Assembly (NCBI GenBank): GCA_011799875.1
Contig: CM022303.1
Location: 548,841,368-548,905,367 of the forward strand
DNA from: Thinopyrum elongatum
Lineage: Eukaryota > Streptophyta > Magnoliopsida > Poales > Poaceae
Reading direction: 5' to 3'
DNA length: 64,000 nt
Both the position numbers and the translations under genes were made by a program. The notes beneath the pieces are model-generated. The model saw only the letters and a list, made by a program, of their open reading frames with translations, was not told where the DNA came from and ran no database searches. Within the stretch, counting starts at the first letter, position 1; each line of letters begins with the position of its first letter. Shown in pieces: positions 1 through 10,551 of this stretch.

Positions 1-23
1 TACAAGTTAATGTCATTGACGTT

Positions 24-3000
24 TTGCTTGCTAGCAAAAATTCTAAGTCTTGGGTATTTGATACCGGATCGGTTGCTCACATTTGCAACTCGATACAGGG
101 GCTTCAGAAGGTGCGCAAGCTGGCAAAGAATGAAGTCGTAATGCGCGTCGGGAACGGCGCTGGGATCGCCGCTCAAGCCGTCGGCATTATGCCTCTACGT
201 CTCCCTTCAGGATTTATCTTAGAACTAAGTAACTGTTATTTTGTTCCACTGTTGTGTAGAAACATTATCTCCGGATCATGTTTAGTACACGATGGGTATT
301 CATACAAGTCTGAGAACAATGGTTGTTCACTTTATTGTAAGGATATGTTTTATGGATTTGCACCCATTGTTGGGGGCCTTTTCATACTAAATCTTGAATG
401 TGGAAATGATGTCTTTAACGTGAATGCTAAACGCCTTAAGAAGGCTGATACCACCACCACTTTCTTGTGGCACTATCGGCTTGGCCACATCGGAAAGAAA
501 TGCATGCAAAGACTCCATAAAGATGGAGTTTTACCGTCCCTTGATTTTGAATCATTTGACACATGTGAAGCTTGCTTGATGGGGAAAATGACCAAGACGC
601 CGTTCACGGGTCATCCTGAACGGGCGGGTGAATTGTTGGAAATAATACATAGTGATGTATGTGGTCCAATGAACACGGCCGCACGGGGTGGGTATTTTTA
701 CTTCGTGACTTTTATTGATGATTTAAGTCGGTATGGCTATATCTACTTGATGAAGCATAAGTCGGAAACCTTTGAAAAGTTCAAAGAATTTCAGAATGAG
801 GTAGAAAATCATCATGACAAAAAGATTAAGTTTCTGCGGTCTGATCGCGGAGGCGAGTATCTTAGTCATGAGTTTGGCCAACATCTGAGTGACCGTGGAA
901 TCGTTTCACAGCTTACGCCTCCCGGAACTCCACAGAGAAATGGAGTATCGGAACGACGTAACCGAACCTTGTTGGACATGGTAAGGTCGATGATGTCTCT
1001 TACAGATCTACCGATATCTTTTTGGGGTCACGCACTACTTACTACCGCTCACACACTTAACAGAGCACCGTCTAAGTCTATCGAGACGACACCATACGAG
1101 TTATGGCATGGGAAGAAACCCAATTTGTCGCATCTCAAAGTTTGGGGTTGTGAAGCTTACGTAAAACGTTTACTACCAAGCAAACTCGATCCCAGATCAG
1201 ACAAATGTAACTTTGTAGGTTATCCCAAGGAAACCTTTGGGTATTCCTTCTACCACCCATCCGAGGGCAAAGTGTTTGTCGCAAAAACCGGAATCTTTCT
1301 TGAGAAAGAGTTTCTCGCTAAAGAAGTGAGTGGGAGGACAGTACAACTTAATGAGATTAGTGAATCTTCGGCAACCGTTGATATGGCTGAGGAACCGGAA
1401 GAAATTCCGCTAATTATCCCTACAACTGAACCGGAAGTTGTCGCATATGATGCGGAAACTTCAGACAATGTTGTAACTGAACCGCGCAGATCAGGCAGTG
1501 CTATCCAGCCACCTGAGTGGTTTCATAACGAAATCTTCATTCTTGAAGACGATGAACCTGCGCACTACGAGGAAGCGATGGCGGGGCCTAGCTCAAAAGA
1601 ATGGCACAAGGCCATGAGATCCGAAATGGAATCCATGTACGAAAACCAAGTTTGGAACTTGGAAGAACTTCCAGAAGGCGTAAAGCCGATTGGTTGTAAA
1701 TGGATTTTCAAAAGGAAGACAGACGCGGATGGTAACATTACTATCCACAAAGCTAGACTTGTCGCGAAAGGGTTCACGCAAGTTCCAGGAGTGGACTACG
1801 ACGAGACTTTCTCGCCCGTAGCTATGCTTAGGTCTGTTCGGATATTACTAGCAATTGCTGCTTATTTCGATTATGAAATATGGCAGATGGATGTCAAAAC
1901 GGCTTTCCTAAATGGAAACCTCAAAGAGGATGTATACATGATACAGCTAGAAGGTTTTATCATTCATGAGGATGCTGGAAAGGTATGCAAACTTCAGAAA
2001 GCCATTTATGGTCTGAAGAAAGCGTCAAGGAGCTGGAACATTCATTTTGATGAAGTGGTCAAAGAGTTTGGCTTCATCAGGAATGATGAAGAATCTTGTG
2101 TTTACAAGAAGTTTAGTGGGAGCGCAAAAGCATTTCTAATCTTGTATGTGGATGACATATTGTTGATTGGAAATGACGTGAATTTTCTTAGCGAAATAAA
2201 AGACTCATTGAAGAAAAGGTTTTCAATGAAAGACTTAGGCGAAGTGGCATATGTATTGGGCATCAGAATCTATAGAGATAGATCAAAACGCCTGATAGCG
2301 CTTAGCCAAAGCACGTACGTAGACAAGGTGTTGAAAAGGTTCAACATGGAGAACTCCAAGAAAGGCCTACTCCCCATGTCACCTGGCACAATGCTTTGCA
2401 AGAATCAGAGTCCTCGAACTCTCGATGAGCGAGTACAAATGAATGATGTTCCATATGCCTCGGCAGTTGGTTCTATTATGTATGCCATGCTATGTACAAG
2501 ACCGGATGTTTCCTATGCGCTAAGTGTTAGCAGCCGGTACCAAAGTGATCCAGGATTGGAACACTGGGCCGCAGTCAAGGGTATTCTTAAGTACGTCAGA
2601 CGGACCAAGGATTTACTCCTTGTGTACGGAGGTGATGAAGAGCTCATTGTAAGTGGTTACACTGATGCAGGCTTCATGACTGGCCCAGATGACTTCAAAT
2701 CTCAATCAGGCTATGTTTTCATGTTGAACGGTGGCGCAGTTGATTGGAAAAGTTCCAAACAAAAGACTGTGGCGGATTCTACGATGGAGGCGGAGTATGT
2801 TGCAGCTTCAGAAGCCTCCAAGGAGGCGGTATGGATCAAGCAATTTCTTGAAGACCTTGGTGTGGTTCCAAGTGCTCTGGACCCGGTGGAGATCTATTGT
2901 GATAATAGTGGCGCCGTGGCTCAGGCAAGGGAGCCAAGTTCGCACCATAAGACAAGACATATTCAACGCAAATATAAACTCATTCGACATCATGTCGAAG

Positions 3001-3125
3001 AGGGTTTAGTGAAAGTACACAAAGTTCACACGGATCTGAATGTGTCAGACCCGATGACAAAGCCTCTACCACGAGCAAACCATGAGCAACACCGGATAGC
3101 CATTGGTGTTAGGGAAGCCATGTAA
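24..3125 (+). CDS. Copia polyprotein, protease-integrase-RT-RNase H part
   Basis: The open frame of about 1,033 codons has no stop and continues off the left edge, so the first codon is not a true start. Order along the frame: aspartic protease (WVFDTGS near residue 10); integrase zinc-binding HYRLGHIGKKC with CEACLMGK (about 150-185); integrase core with HSDVCGP and TPPGTPQRNGVSERR (about 210-300); reverse transcriptase with QMDVKTAFLNG and the catalytic YVDDILLIGND (about residue 706); RNase H with DSTMEAEYVAASEA near 920; and a C-terminal HTDLNVSDPMTKPL. This protease-integrase-RT-RNase H order defines copia. The products would process, reverse-transcribe and insert the element in cytoplasmic particles. 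The intact frame contrasts with every other retroelement here and suggests a young insertion. The gag part cannot be judged. Confidence 0.92.
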   Translation: MLASKNSKSWVFDTGSVAHICNSIQGLQKVRKLAKNEVVMRVGNGAGIAAQAVGIMPLRLPSGFILELSNCYFVPLLCRNIISGSCLVHDGYSYKSENNGCSLYCKDMFYGFAPIVGGLFILNLECGNDVFNVNAKRLKKADTTTTFLWHYRLGHIGKKCMQRLHKDGVLPSLDFESFDTCEACLMGKMTKTPFTGHPERAGELLEIIHSDVCGPMNTAARGGYFYFVTFIDDLSRYGYIYLMKHKSETFEKFKEFQNEVENHHDKKIKFLRSDRGGEYLSHEFGQHLSDRGIVSQLTPPGTPQRNGVSERRNRTLLDMVRSMMSLTDLPISFWGHALLTTAHTLNRAPSKSIETTPYELWHGKKPNLSHLKVWGCEAYVKRLLPSKLDPRSDKCNFVGYPKETFGYSFYHPSEGKVFVAKTGIFLEKEFLAKEVSGRTVQLNEISESSATVDMAEEPEEIPLIIPTTEPEVVAYDAETSDNVVTEPRRSGSAIQPPEWFHNEIFILEDDEPAHYEEAMAGPSSKEWHKAMRSEMESMYENQVWNLEELPEGVKPIGCKWIFKRKTDADGNITIHKARLVAKGFTQVPGVDYDETFSPVAMLRSVRILLAIAAYFDYEIWQMDVKTAFLNGNLKEDVYMIQLEGFIIHEDAGKVCKLQKAIYGLKKASRSWNIHFDEVVKEFGFIRNDEESCVYKKFSGSAKAFLILYVDDILLIGNDVNFLSEIKDSLKKRFSMKDLGEVAYVLGIRIYRDRSKRLIALSQSTYVDKVLKRFNMENSKKGLLPMSPGTMLCKNQSPRTLDERVQMNDVPYASAVGSIMYAMLCTRPDVSYALSVSSRYQSDPGLEHWAAVKGILKYVRRTKDLLLVYGGDEELIVSGYTDAGFMTGPDDFKSQSGYVFMLNGGAVDWKSSKQKTVADSTMEAEYVAASEASKEAVWIKQFLEDLGVVPSALDPVEIYCDNSGAVAQAREPSSHHKTRHIQRKYKLIRHHVEEGLVKVHKVHTDLNVSDPMTKPLPRANHEQHRIAIGVREAM

Positions 3126-3156
3126 CTGGATTATGACTCTAGTGCAAGTGGGAGTC

Positions 3157-5273
3157 TGTAGGAGATATGTCCTAGAGGCAGTAATATCGGTTATTTTGTA
3201 TCTCCTGGTTTGTAATGAAAGTTTATGTTCCATGCTATAACTGCAATGATTCTCGAGTCTACAATAAAACAAGGCTTGGAGGGAAACTCATGTGCACGTG
3301 TGGGATAATAAACGGAAAAATGTATTCCTGGTCAAGCCTCTATGACTGGCTCGAGTATTGCATGATGATCCTGTTTTCCTGATCATGGGCATGTCTATGC
3401 CGGCAATTTTGAGGGCACAAATTGTTGGTAGAACACTTGTGTTGAATCGACCCAAATTGATGTTATGCTATGAGATGCATTCGTCACAAGTTAATGGTTT
3501 ATAACACAGAGAAGTTAATGTTTGCATAATTCCTTAGACCATGAGAGTATTGAGTTCCTTCATACTTGCTTCGTGAACTTTGGGGTTTGTTAAACGTCAT
3601 CCGTAACTGGGTGGCTATTACGGCGGCTTACGGGTTCACAGAAAAGTATGGCAAGTAACGAGATAGCTCAAGATTGGGATTTGCTCCTCCGACGATGGAG
3701 AGATATACTCGGGCCCTCTCGGTGTTACGGTATCCATCATCGTCTGGCCAGACACCTTGTGATTTGATCACTGGGATGCCAGAACACGGAAACGAGAAAA
3801 GAGAACAAAACCGGTAACGAGGTAACTTGCATGATGGACAAATTGTTGATCCACAGGAATGCAATAAATCTAACCTCGGGTGTTTGTGACATATCGCGAA
3901 GCAACAGGAATAGCACACGTCAACTGGAGGTTCACTCGAATATTCATTCGTGTGGGTATAGGGGTCAATATGGGTGTCCACGGCTCCGATGTTGATCATT
4001 GATCGGAAGGGGTTCCAGGTCATGTCTATACTTCACCGAACCTATAGGGTCACACGCTTAAGGGTCATCTATCTGCTGAATACTAGACAGGGAGTCTGAG
4101 AGAAAATCACCGAAAAAGTTTCGGACACCGAAAAAGTTTCGGACAGCGGAAAGGTTCCGCAAAGAGGTCACCGGATGAGTTCCGGTGAAACTGAAAAGTT
4201 GTTTCAGAGGATACCATAAAGTCAAATTGTTTTCGGCACATGCCTGATAATTCTTGGAGGGTGCCAGAATCATTCTGGAAACTTCTGGGAATTTTCTGGA
4301 AGAAAAACCGGAAATGTTTCGGAGCTGCCGGAACCGCTTCAGATGCTTTTCGCAGATGAAAATCACTAATCTGGAATTGTTCCAGAACACGTTGAAAATT
4401 ATTTTAGTGGGTACTAGAATTATTCTAAGCCCACATAAATATTTTCAGTTCGAACGGACGCTGAAAAATGTCGTCATGAATAGTGAAAGTGCTTTTTGGA
4501 TAATTTTTTGGAAGCCACCTTTTAGGGCTTTTGCTAAAGGCTTCTAGAAGGGCTTGGGGGGCCATGAGAGCCCCTCATGGGGGGCCCCCTAGGGGTGGCC
4601 GGCCAAGGAAAGGGGAGCTCCTTGGAGCTCCACATGGCATCCCAAGTTTACCCTTATGCCCATGAGGTGTGACCTAATGCATGGGTTTTTGGTAATTAGT
4701 GGAGGAGCCCTACCCCTTGGCTTTCCTATAAATAGAGGAGATGGGGGCTGCCATCTGTTCATCCTTGCTCTCATACACATGCCATGCATTATCTGGCTTC
4801 TTCTCTCCCTCCCACGAAAAGAGTTTCGTAGAGCCGAAAGGCTGTCTGGGTTCTGGCAGGAACTAGTTCTGGACGGCGAAGCCCTGCTGGATAGCTGACA
4901 CCGTATGTGTGCAACCCCGTAGAGAGGTCGTAGTTTCGGTCTTTTGCCCGAGGGGCTGTTCGAGTGTCCTCCCGAAGGGCTGTCCGAGTCTCCGTTCGAG
5001 TTTCGAGGGTCCTCCCGAAGGGCTGTCCGCGACATCGTCCGGGGGACTGTCCGACCGCCTCCCGAAGGGCTGTCCGACGAGGGAGTACATCCTCGCGGTT
5101 GGGTGGTTGTAAATCCTAGCTGCGGGGATCTGCACCAACGATCACCACCGACTCTTCTTCCGCTGCGCTTCGAGTCGGTACGGATCAGATCAAACCTTGT
5201 ATGCAGTCTCCATAGTGGTTCTGGGCGTGCTCGCTATACCAAAAATTTTCGTTTTCTGTCGCGTTCCCTTACA
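3157..5273 (+). repeat. 3' LTR of the plus-strand copia element
   Basis: The LTR runs from TG at 3157 to CA at 5273 (2,117 bp), right after the polypurine tract. It matches the solo LTR at 50471-52481 along its length. It holds a tandem copy of ccgaaaaagtttcggaca near 4110-4146 that is single in the solo LTR. It also holds a stretch of GC-rich sequence (about 4550-4720) and a repeated cctcccgaagggctgtccga motif near 4965-5080. Confidence 0.92.
4737..4744 (+). promoter_or_regulatory. TATA box of the copia LTR promoter
   Basis: TATAAATA lies in the LTR in the context tttcctataaatagagg. The equivalent position in the related solo LTR also has TATAAATA (51881-51888), so the motif is conserved between copies. 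In a 3' LTR it would drive read-out into flanking DNA. Confidence 0.6.
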
Positions 5274-6650
5274 TATGTTAGTAGACAACTGAAACGTAAT
5301 GCTTATATGCTTGAGCACTTGAGTGACTATATGTGTAGGACTGTTAATGATCTCAAGTTTGTTAGTAAACATGCTTCCATGGTAAAAACTCAAGTAGAAC
5401 AAGTTCTCAAGGCACAAAATGATTTGCTTACTGAGATGAATAATAAGATGAATGATAATGCTGTTACAGTTATGACTAGAGGTGGTAAAATGACTCAGGA
5501 ACCTCTGTATCTTGAGGGCCATCCTAAGAGAGTTGAACAAGACTCTTAGAGAATTAATACTGATGCACCTAGTCCTTCTAATAAAAATAAAAAGAAAGAT
5601 GATAGGACTTTGCATGCTTCTAGTGAACCTGTTATAGACACACCTGAGAATCCAAATGATATTTCTATTTATGATGCTGAGACACAATCTGGTGATGAAC
5701 ATGAACCTAGTAATAATGATAATGATGATGTTCATGTTGATGCTCAACCTAGTAATGATAATGATGTGGAGATAGAACCTGCTGTTGATCTTGATAACCC
5801 ACAACCTAAGAAAAGATATGATAAGAGAGACTTCATTGCCAGGAAACATGGTAAATAAAGAGAACCATGGGTTCAGAAACCCATGCCCTTTCCCCCTAAA
5901 CCATCCAAGAAAAAGGATGATGAAGAATTTGAGCGCTTTGTTGAAATGCATAGACCTGTCCTTTTGCGTATGCGTTTGACGGATATTCTGAAAATGTCTC
6001 CTTATGCTAAGTATATGAAAGATATTGTTACTAATAAAAGAAAGATACCGAAAGCTGAAATTTCCACCATGCTTGCTAATTACACATTTAAGGGTGGAAT
6101 ACCAAAGAAACTAGGAGATCCAGGAATACCAACTATACCATGCTCCATTAAAAGAAACTATGTTAAAACTGCTTTATGTGATTTGGGAGCCGGTGTTAGT
6201 GTTATGCCTTTCTCTTTATATCGTAGACTTGAATTGAATAAGTTGACACCAACTTAAATCTCTTTGTAAATGGCTGCTAAATCAACTGCTATACCCATCA
6301 GTATTTGTGAGGATGTGCCTGTCGTAGTTGCAAATGTTACTATCTTAACGGACTTTGTTATTCTTGATATACCCGAGGACGACAGTATGTCGATCATCCT
6401 TGGTAGACCCTTTTTGAATACTGCAGGGGCTGTTATTGATTGCAACAAGGGCAATGTCACTTTTCATGTTAATGGTAATGAGCATATGGTACACTTCCCG
6501 AAGAAACAACCTCGAGTGAATAGTATCAATTCTATTGGAAAAATTTCAACAGTTACTGTTGGAGGTTTTGAATTCCCTCTTCCTATTGTCAAAAAGAAAT
6601 ATGATATTCTTATTGTTGGGGACATGCATATCCCCGTTGAGGTAACCTAG
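5274..6650 (+). pseudogene. gag-protease of the Athila-like gypsy element
   Basis: One reading frame runs through the region. It covers the C-terminal part of gag, an acidic Asn/Asp-rich linker (about 5650-5790), a basic stretch (PKKRYDKRDF), and a retropepsin-like segment with ALCDLGAGVSVMPFS and later SIILGRPFLNTAGAVID, as expected for an Athila-type protease. It is broken by in-frame stops near 5547, 5856, 6255 and 6267 but shows no frameshift. The frame is already open at the copia boundary, so its true start lies beyond the window. The product would have been the particle protein and protease. It is dead as read. Confidence 0.82.
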
Positions 6651-6963
6651 TGTTATACGAGGATTCTCCGGTTTCATGTCATTCGGAAGAAGTTTATTAG
6701 TAAGACTTGATCAACCTTGTTAATGGATTCCTTTTGACGGGCATGAGATGGATGAATTTAGTAAACACAACTTTCTGTACCCACTTTTTACTTTCTGTTA
6801 TTTAGAATTAATAAAGTAGAAATGCTATTATTTTTCTGTTTTCTGAATTATCCATGCAATAAAAAATGACCAGAAAATAAAAGTTCTCCAAAAGCCCTGA
6901 AAATTTAGTATGATTTTTTCCATATTATTTAAGAATTTTTGGCACTGAACACACCTCAGGGGG
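6651..6963 (+). other. AT-rich spacer after gag-protease
   Basis: No convincing coding sequence. This is where pol would be expected in a full gypsy element. The stretch ends in an LTR-leader-like segment (gtgggccacaagcccacaggg) that resembles part of the element's own LTR near 10780. Confidence 0.5.
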
Positions 6964-7341
6964 GTGCACCAGTGGGCCACAAGCCCACAGGGCACGCCTA
7001 GAGGGCTTGTGGGTCCCACGTGGGTCCCCTCACTTATTCCAGCCACCCATCCACTTCGTCTTCCTCTAGGAAAAATCACACCATTGATCAAACCTGTGTT
7101 CTTGCTCATTTTGCTACTATTTTCGATCTCCTTGCTCGGAACTCCGTTTTCGAAACTGTTTCAGGGGATTGTTCATCAGTATGTGACTCCTCCGTTGGTC
7201 CAATTAGTTTTTGCTATAGTGCTTTATATATTGCAAATTTTTGCTGCTGTGGTGACCTTGTTCTTGAGCTTGCATGTCAAATTTATATGGTCCAAAGTAG
7301 TTTTGTTGCATGATATAGCCTCTAGACACTTGAAGGAGTAG
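6964..7341 (+). CDS. Hydrophobic open frame upstream of the ATHILA ORF
   Basis: The 125-codon frame has two strongly hydrophobic stretches (VFLLILLLFSISLLG and VFAIVLYILQIFAAVVTLF), each long enough to cross a membrane. It is in the same frame as the ATHILA ORF that follows, separated from it by a single TAG at 7339, and a third hydrophobic stretch (LLLVLLSLVHFYF) lies just past that stop. I do not recognise a family. It could be the membrane part of an envelope-like Athila gene, or a chance frame in a non-coding leader. No start codon context supports one choice. Confidence 0.3.
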   Translation: MHQWATSPQGTPRGLVGPTWVPSLIPATHPLRLPLGKITPLIKPVFLLILLLFSISLLGTPFSKLFQGIVHQYVTPPLVQLVFAIVLYILQIFAAVVTLFLSLHVKFIWSKVVLLHDIASRHLKE

Positions 7342-8292
7342 TTGCTATTAGTTTTGTTGAGTTTGGTTCACTTTTATTTTGAGTCACTAAAAATTTTAGA
7401 AAATTTTCAGAGAAAAAAAATGTTTAGGAAAATGTTCCAAGGTGGTTCCTCGAAGAAGAAATTCGCAAGGCCCGCTATACGGGAGCCGGACCTTGAACCA
7501 CCGTGGGAGGCTCAAGTGCAACCTTGCGAATGTCCGTCAGATCACTTCATGACTTGTGTAGGTTTCAAGGAAGAATTTGATATGTACGTGCGCAACGCTG
7601 ACCTGACTGACTTCATGTCAGATAAGTGTTTACAGTACTACAACCTTACTGCTTCCTTTGTGTGAAGGTTTAAGTATTCGGTCCATCGCAATACACATTC
7701 TGTTTTATCTGATCTATATGATAAATCATTTACTATGGACCTTGATGAATTTAATGATGCATGCAAAATTCCGTAATGGGGTACATGTATTGAACCTCGT
7801 AAACCTGATTGCGTTGGATTCCTTGCTAGCATTACTGTAGGTGAAACCAGGACCATAACACAAGCTACTATAGGGAGCATTCACTTTCCTGCATTACACT
7901 ATTTTGCTCTCTTTATAGGTAGATGCATTAATGGTAAACATGACCATAGCCACCTTTGCGCCTCTGATTTGAGTGTCCTCAAGAGCGCGGTAATGAATGA
8001 TAAACAATTTAATTTGGGGGCTATCATTGCACGCCGTTTACATAACAATGCTAAAGATGGGGATTTCTTTGGTGGAATTTATGCCACTCGTTTAGCTACA
8101 TACCTTGGTGTTCCCATAAAAGAAAATGATGCTCAGTTGCCACCTGCTTTTCTTGGTTATGATGCTATGGAACGTTACCAGTTTCTTGAGAGGAGCGAGT
8201 TGCCCCTCCAGTACACACTAATTTTTGATAGACGCCGGGTCGTCTATGTTACCCTTCCTGCTCCTACCTTCTTTGACTTTCAGACAAAATGA
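7342..8292 (+). pseudogene. ATHILA ORF-1-like protein
   Basis: The frame begins with a basic segment (FRKMFQGGSSKKKFARP) and continues with the fold seen in the ATHILA ORF-1 family of plant gypsy elements, including GETRTITQATIGSIHFPALHY-type and NLGAIIARRLHNNAKDGDFFGG-type sequence (cut short here). It carries two in-frame stops (TGA at 7663, TAA at 7774), and there is no frameshift over 950 bp. The function in the element is not established. Assignment to ATHILA ORF-1 is by sequence feel, not by search. Confidence 0.65.
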
Positions 8293-10551
8293 AGATATTT
8301 TATAACTAGAGAGGAGGCGGACGAATATGAGAGCACGAGGGAGACCGCTCGCCTCCATGAAGCAGCTCGCCAAGCGGTGGGAGCTGCAATCGAGTACAAC
8401 CCCAACTACAACAGTGGATATTATCTGGGCCAGCCGTGGCCCTAGACCAACTTAGGCCAAAAGCCTAAGCTTGGGGGAGTATGTATTTCTCACCGACATT
8501 ACATTCATGTCCACACATTCATTCCAGTTGTCGGTGTTCATCCTTTTTCATTGTATTATCCATGTTAGTTTATTTCTCTTGCTTTCTTCTTGTGTGTTTG
8601 AAAAACTTTGAGAAAATCCAAAAAATAGTTCTTGTTTCTTTTTAGTTTTTCTTTCTAGTTTATTTAGTAGTAGTATTAAAAGAAAACCCAAAAAGATTTC
8701 TCGTTCTTCTTTTACTTGTTGGGAGCTTTCACATGTAAATAGTTTTTCTCGTTTTCATTTTACTTTCTTCAGAAAAACAAAAACTTCAAAAATATTTCAG
8801 TGTGTTTCTTTGAAATTCTTTTCCTTTTCTTTGGGTCATAAGGAGAAGACCACGATGAAAATGTTGAGTGGCTCTCATATGCATTATTGTTGATCTAACA
8901 AAGGGCCCATATTACCTTGTCTTCTCCTTTGAATAAATGTTTGCAGATTCGAGCTTAGTCCAATGCATGTGCACTCTTATTATTATTCACATCGTTCGGT
9001 CGTGCAAGTGAAAGGCAATAATGACGATATTTGATGAAATGATTGAGATGAGGAAAAGCTGGTATGAACTCGACCTATTTTGTTTTCGTAAATATGATTA
9101 GCTCATCGTTCCTGATTCAGCCCATTATGAATGAAACATGTTTGCAATGACAATTAGAGATTATAGTTACTCATGCCATGCTTAATTAGCTAGGAGTGGA
9201 TAATGGTTTGTCTTGTGTGCCAACATGCATTTTAAAATGGTTGTGATGTAGTATGATAGGATGGTATTCTCCTTTGAATGATTCAAGTGGCTTGGCTTGG
9301 CACATGTTCACGCATGTAGTTGAATCAAAATCAACATAGCCTCCACGATATTTATGTTCTTGGTGATTTATATCCTACTCATGCTTGCATTCAAAGTTGA
9401 TTAATCTCAATGCATGTTTATGACCGTTGTCGCTCTCTAGTTGGTCACTCCTCAATCTTTTGCTAGCCTTCACTTGTACTAAGCGGGAATACTGCTTGTG
9501 CATCCACTTCCTTAAACCCAAAGTTGTTCCATATGAGTCCACCATACCTACCTATATGCGGTATTTACCTGCCGTTCCAAGTAAATTTCATGTGCCAAAC
9601 TCTAAACCTTCAAATAATAGTCTGTTTTGTATGCCCGAATCGCTCATGTAGTGATAGGGGGCTGTCAGTATCTTCCATGCTAGGTGGGTTATTCTCACGG
9701 TGAGTGTTTATTCACTTGTCATTCACAAGAAAGTGGTTGGTAATTGGGATGCCCAGTTCCATGCTCAAAATCAAATCAAAATATAATAATTAAACAAAAC
9801 TCCCCCAGGACTGTTGTTGTTATGGACGGTACCTGTGGATTCGGCTAGCCATGGAGTGTGATTGTTGGTGGAGGGGGAGTAAAAACTTTACTATTCTGTT
9901 TGGGAACCGCCTATAATGTGTCTAGCATGGAAGATAGTGAGATCTCTTGGTTGTTATGTTGACAATGAAAGCATACCGCTCAAAATTATATTCATCTTTG
10001 TTTTAAAAGCTTCGAGCTCTGGCACCTCTGGAAATCCCTGATTCCCTCTACGAAGGGCCTATCTATTTACTTTTATTGTTGAGTCATCATCTTCTTATAA
10101 AAAGCACCAGTTAGAGAGCACCACTGTCATTTATATGTTTTGTTATTAATTGATGTTGAGTATGAGTGTGACTGGATATCTTTTGCCATGAATTATAATG
10201 TCTAGTCAGTCCTTGATCTTCAGGGGTGCTCTGCATTTATGTTTTGCGGTCTCAGAAAGGGCTAGCGAGATACCATTTTGTTATATTATATCATGATTGT
10301 TTTGAAAAAGTGTTGTCATCCGAGATTTATTATTATTGCTCGCTAGTTGATTATGCCATTGATATGAGTAAATGTGAGACCTAAATGTTATTGTGAATAT
10401 GGTCAGTTCATACTTTGCTGGAAATCTGAACATTGGTTAGACATATTTGCAACAACAAGATCAAACAGAGTTTATAAAAGTTTTTCTTTGTCACTTTCAG
10501 TTTGTCAACTGAATTGCTTGAGGACAAGCAATGGGTTAAGCTTGGGGGAGT
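8293..10551 (+). other. Long non-coding 3' region of the gypsy element
   Basis: About 2.2 kb without a credible gene: AT-rich, with repeated aagcttgggggag tracts (about 8465 and 10536). The second tract is the polypurine tract next to the LTR at 10552. Long untranslated 3' regions are usual in Athila-type elements. Confidence 0.65.

Larger units (their letters stand above)
1..5273 (+). mobile_element. Ty1/copia LTR retrotransposon, 3' part
   Basis: This is the right-hand part of a plus-strand copia element: a polyprotein from protease to RNase H, a polypurine tract (agtgcaagtgggagtc, 3141-3156), then a 3' LTR from tgtaggagatatg to ccttaca. The gag half and the 5' LTR lie left of the window. 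It sits inside the gag of an Athila-like gypsy element that resumes at 5274. The first five bases after the LTR (tatgt) would be the target duplication, but the left copy is not in view. A solo LTR of the same family lies at 50471-52481. Confidence 0.93.
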
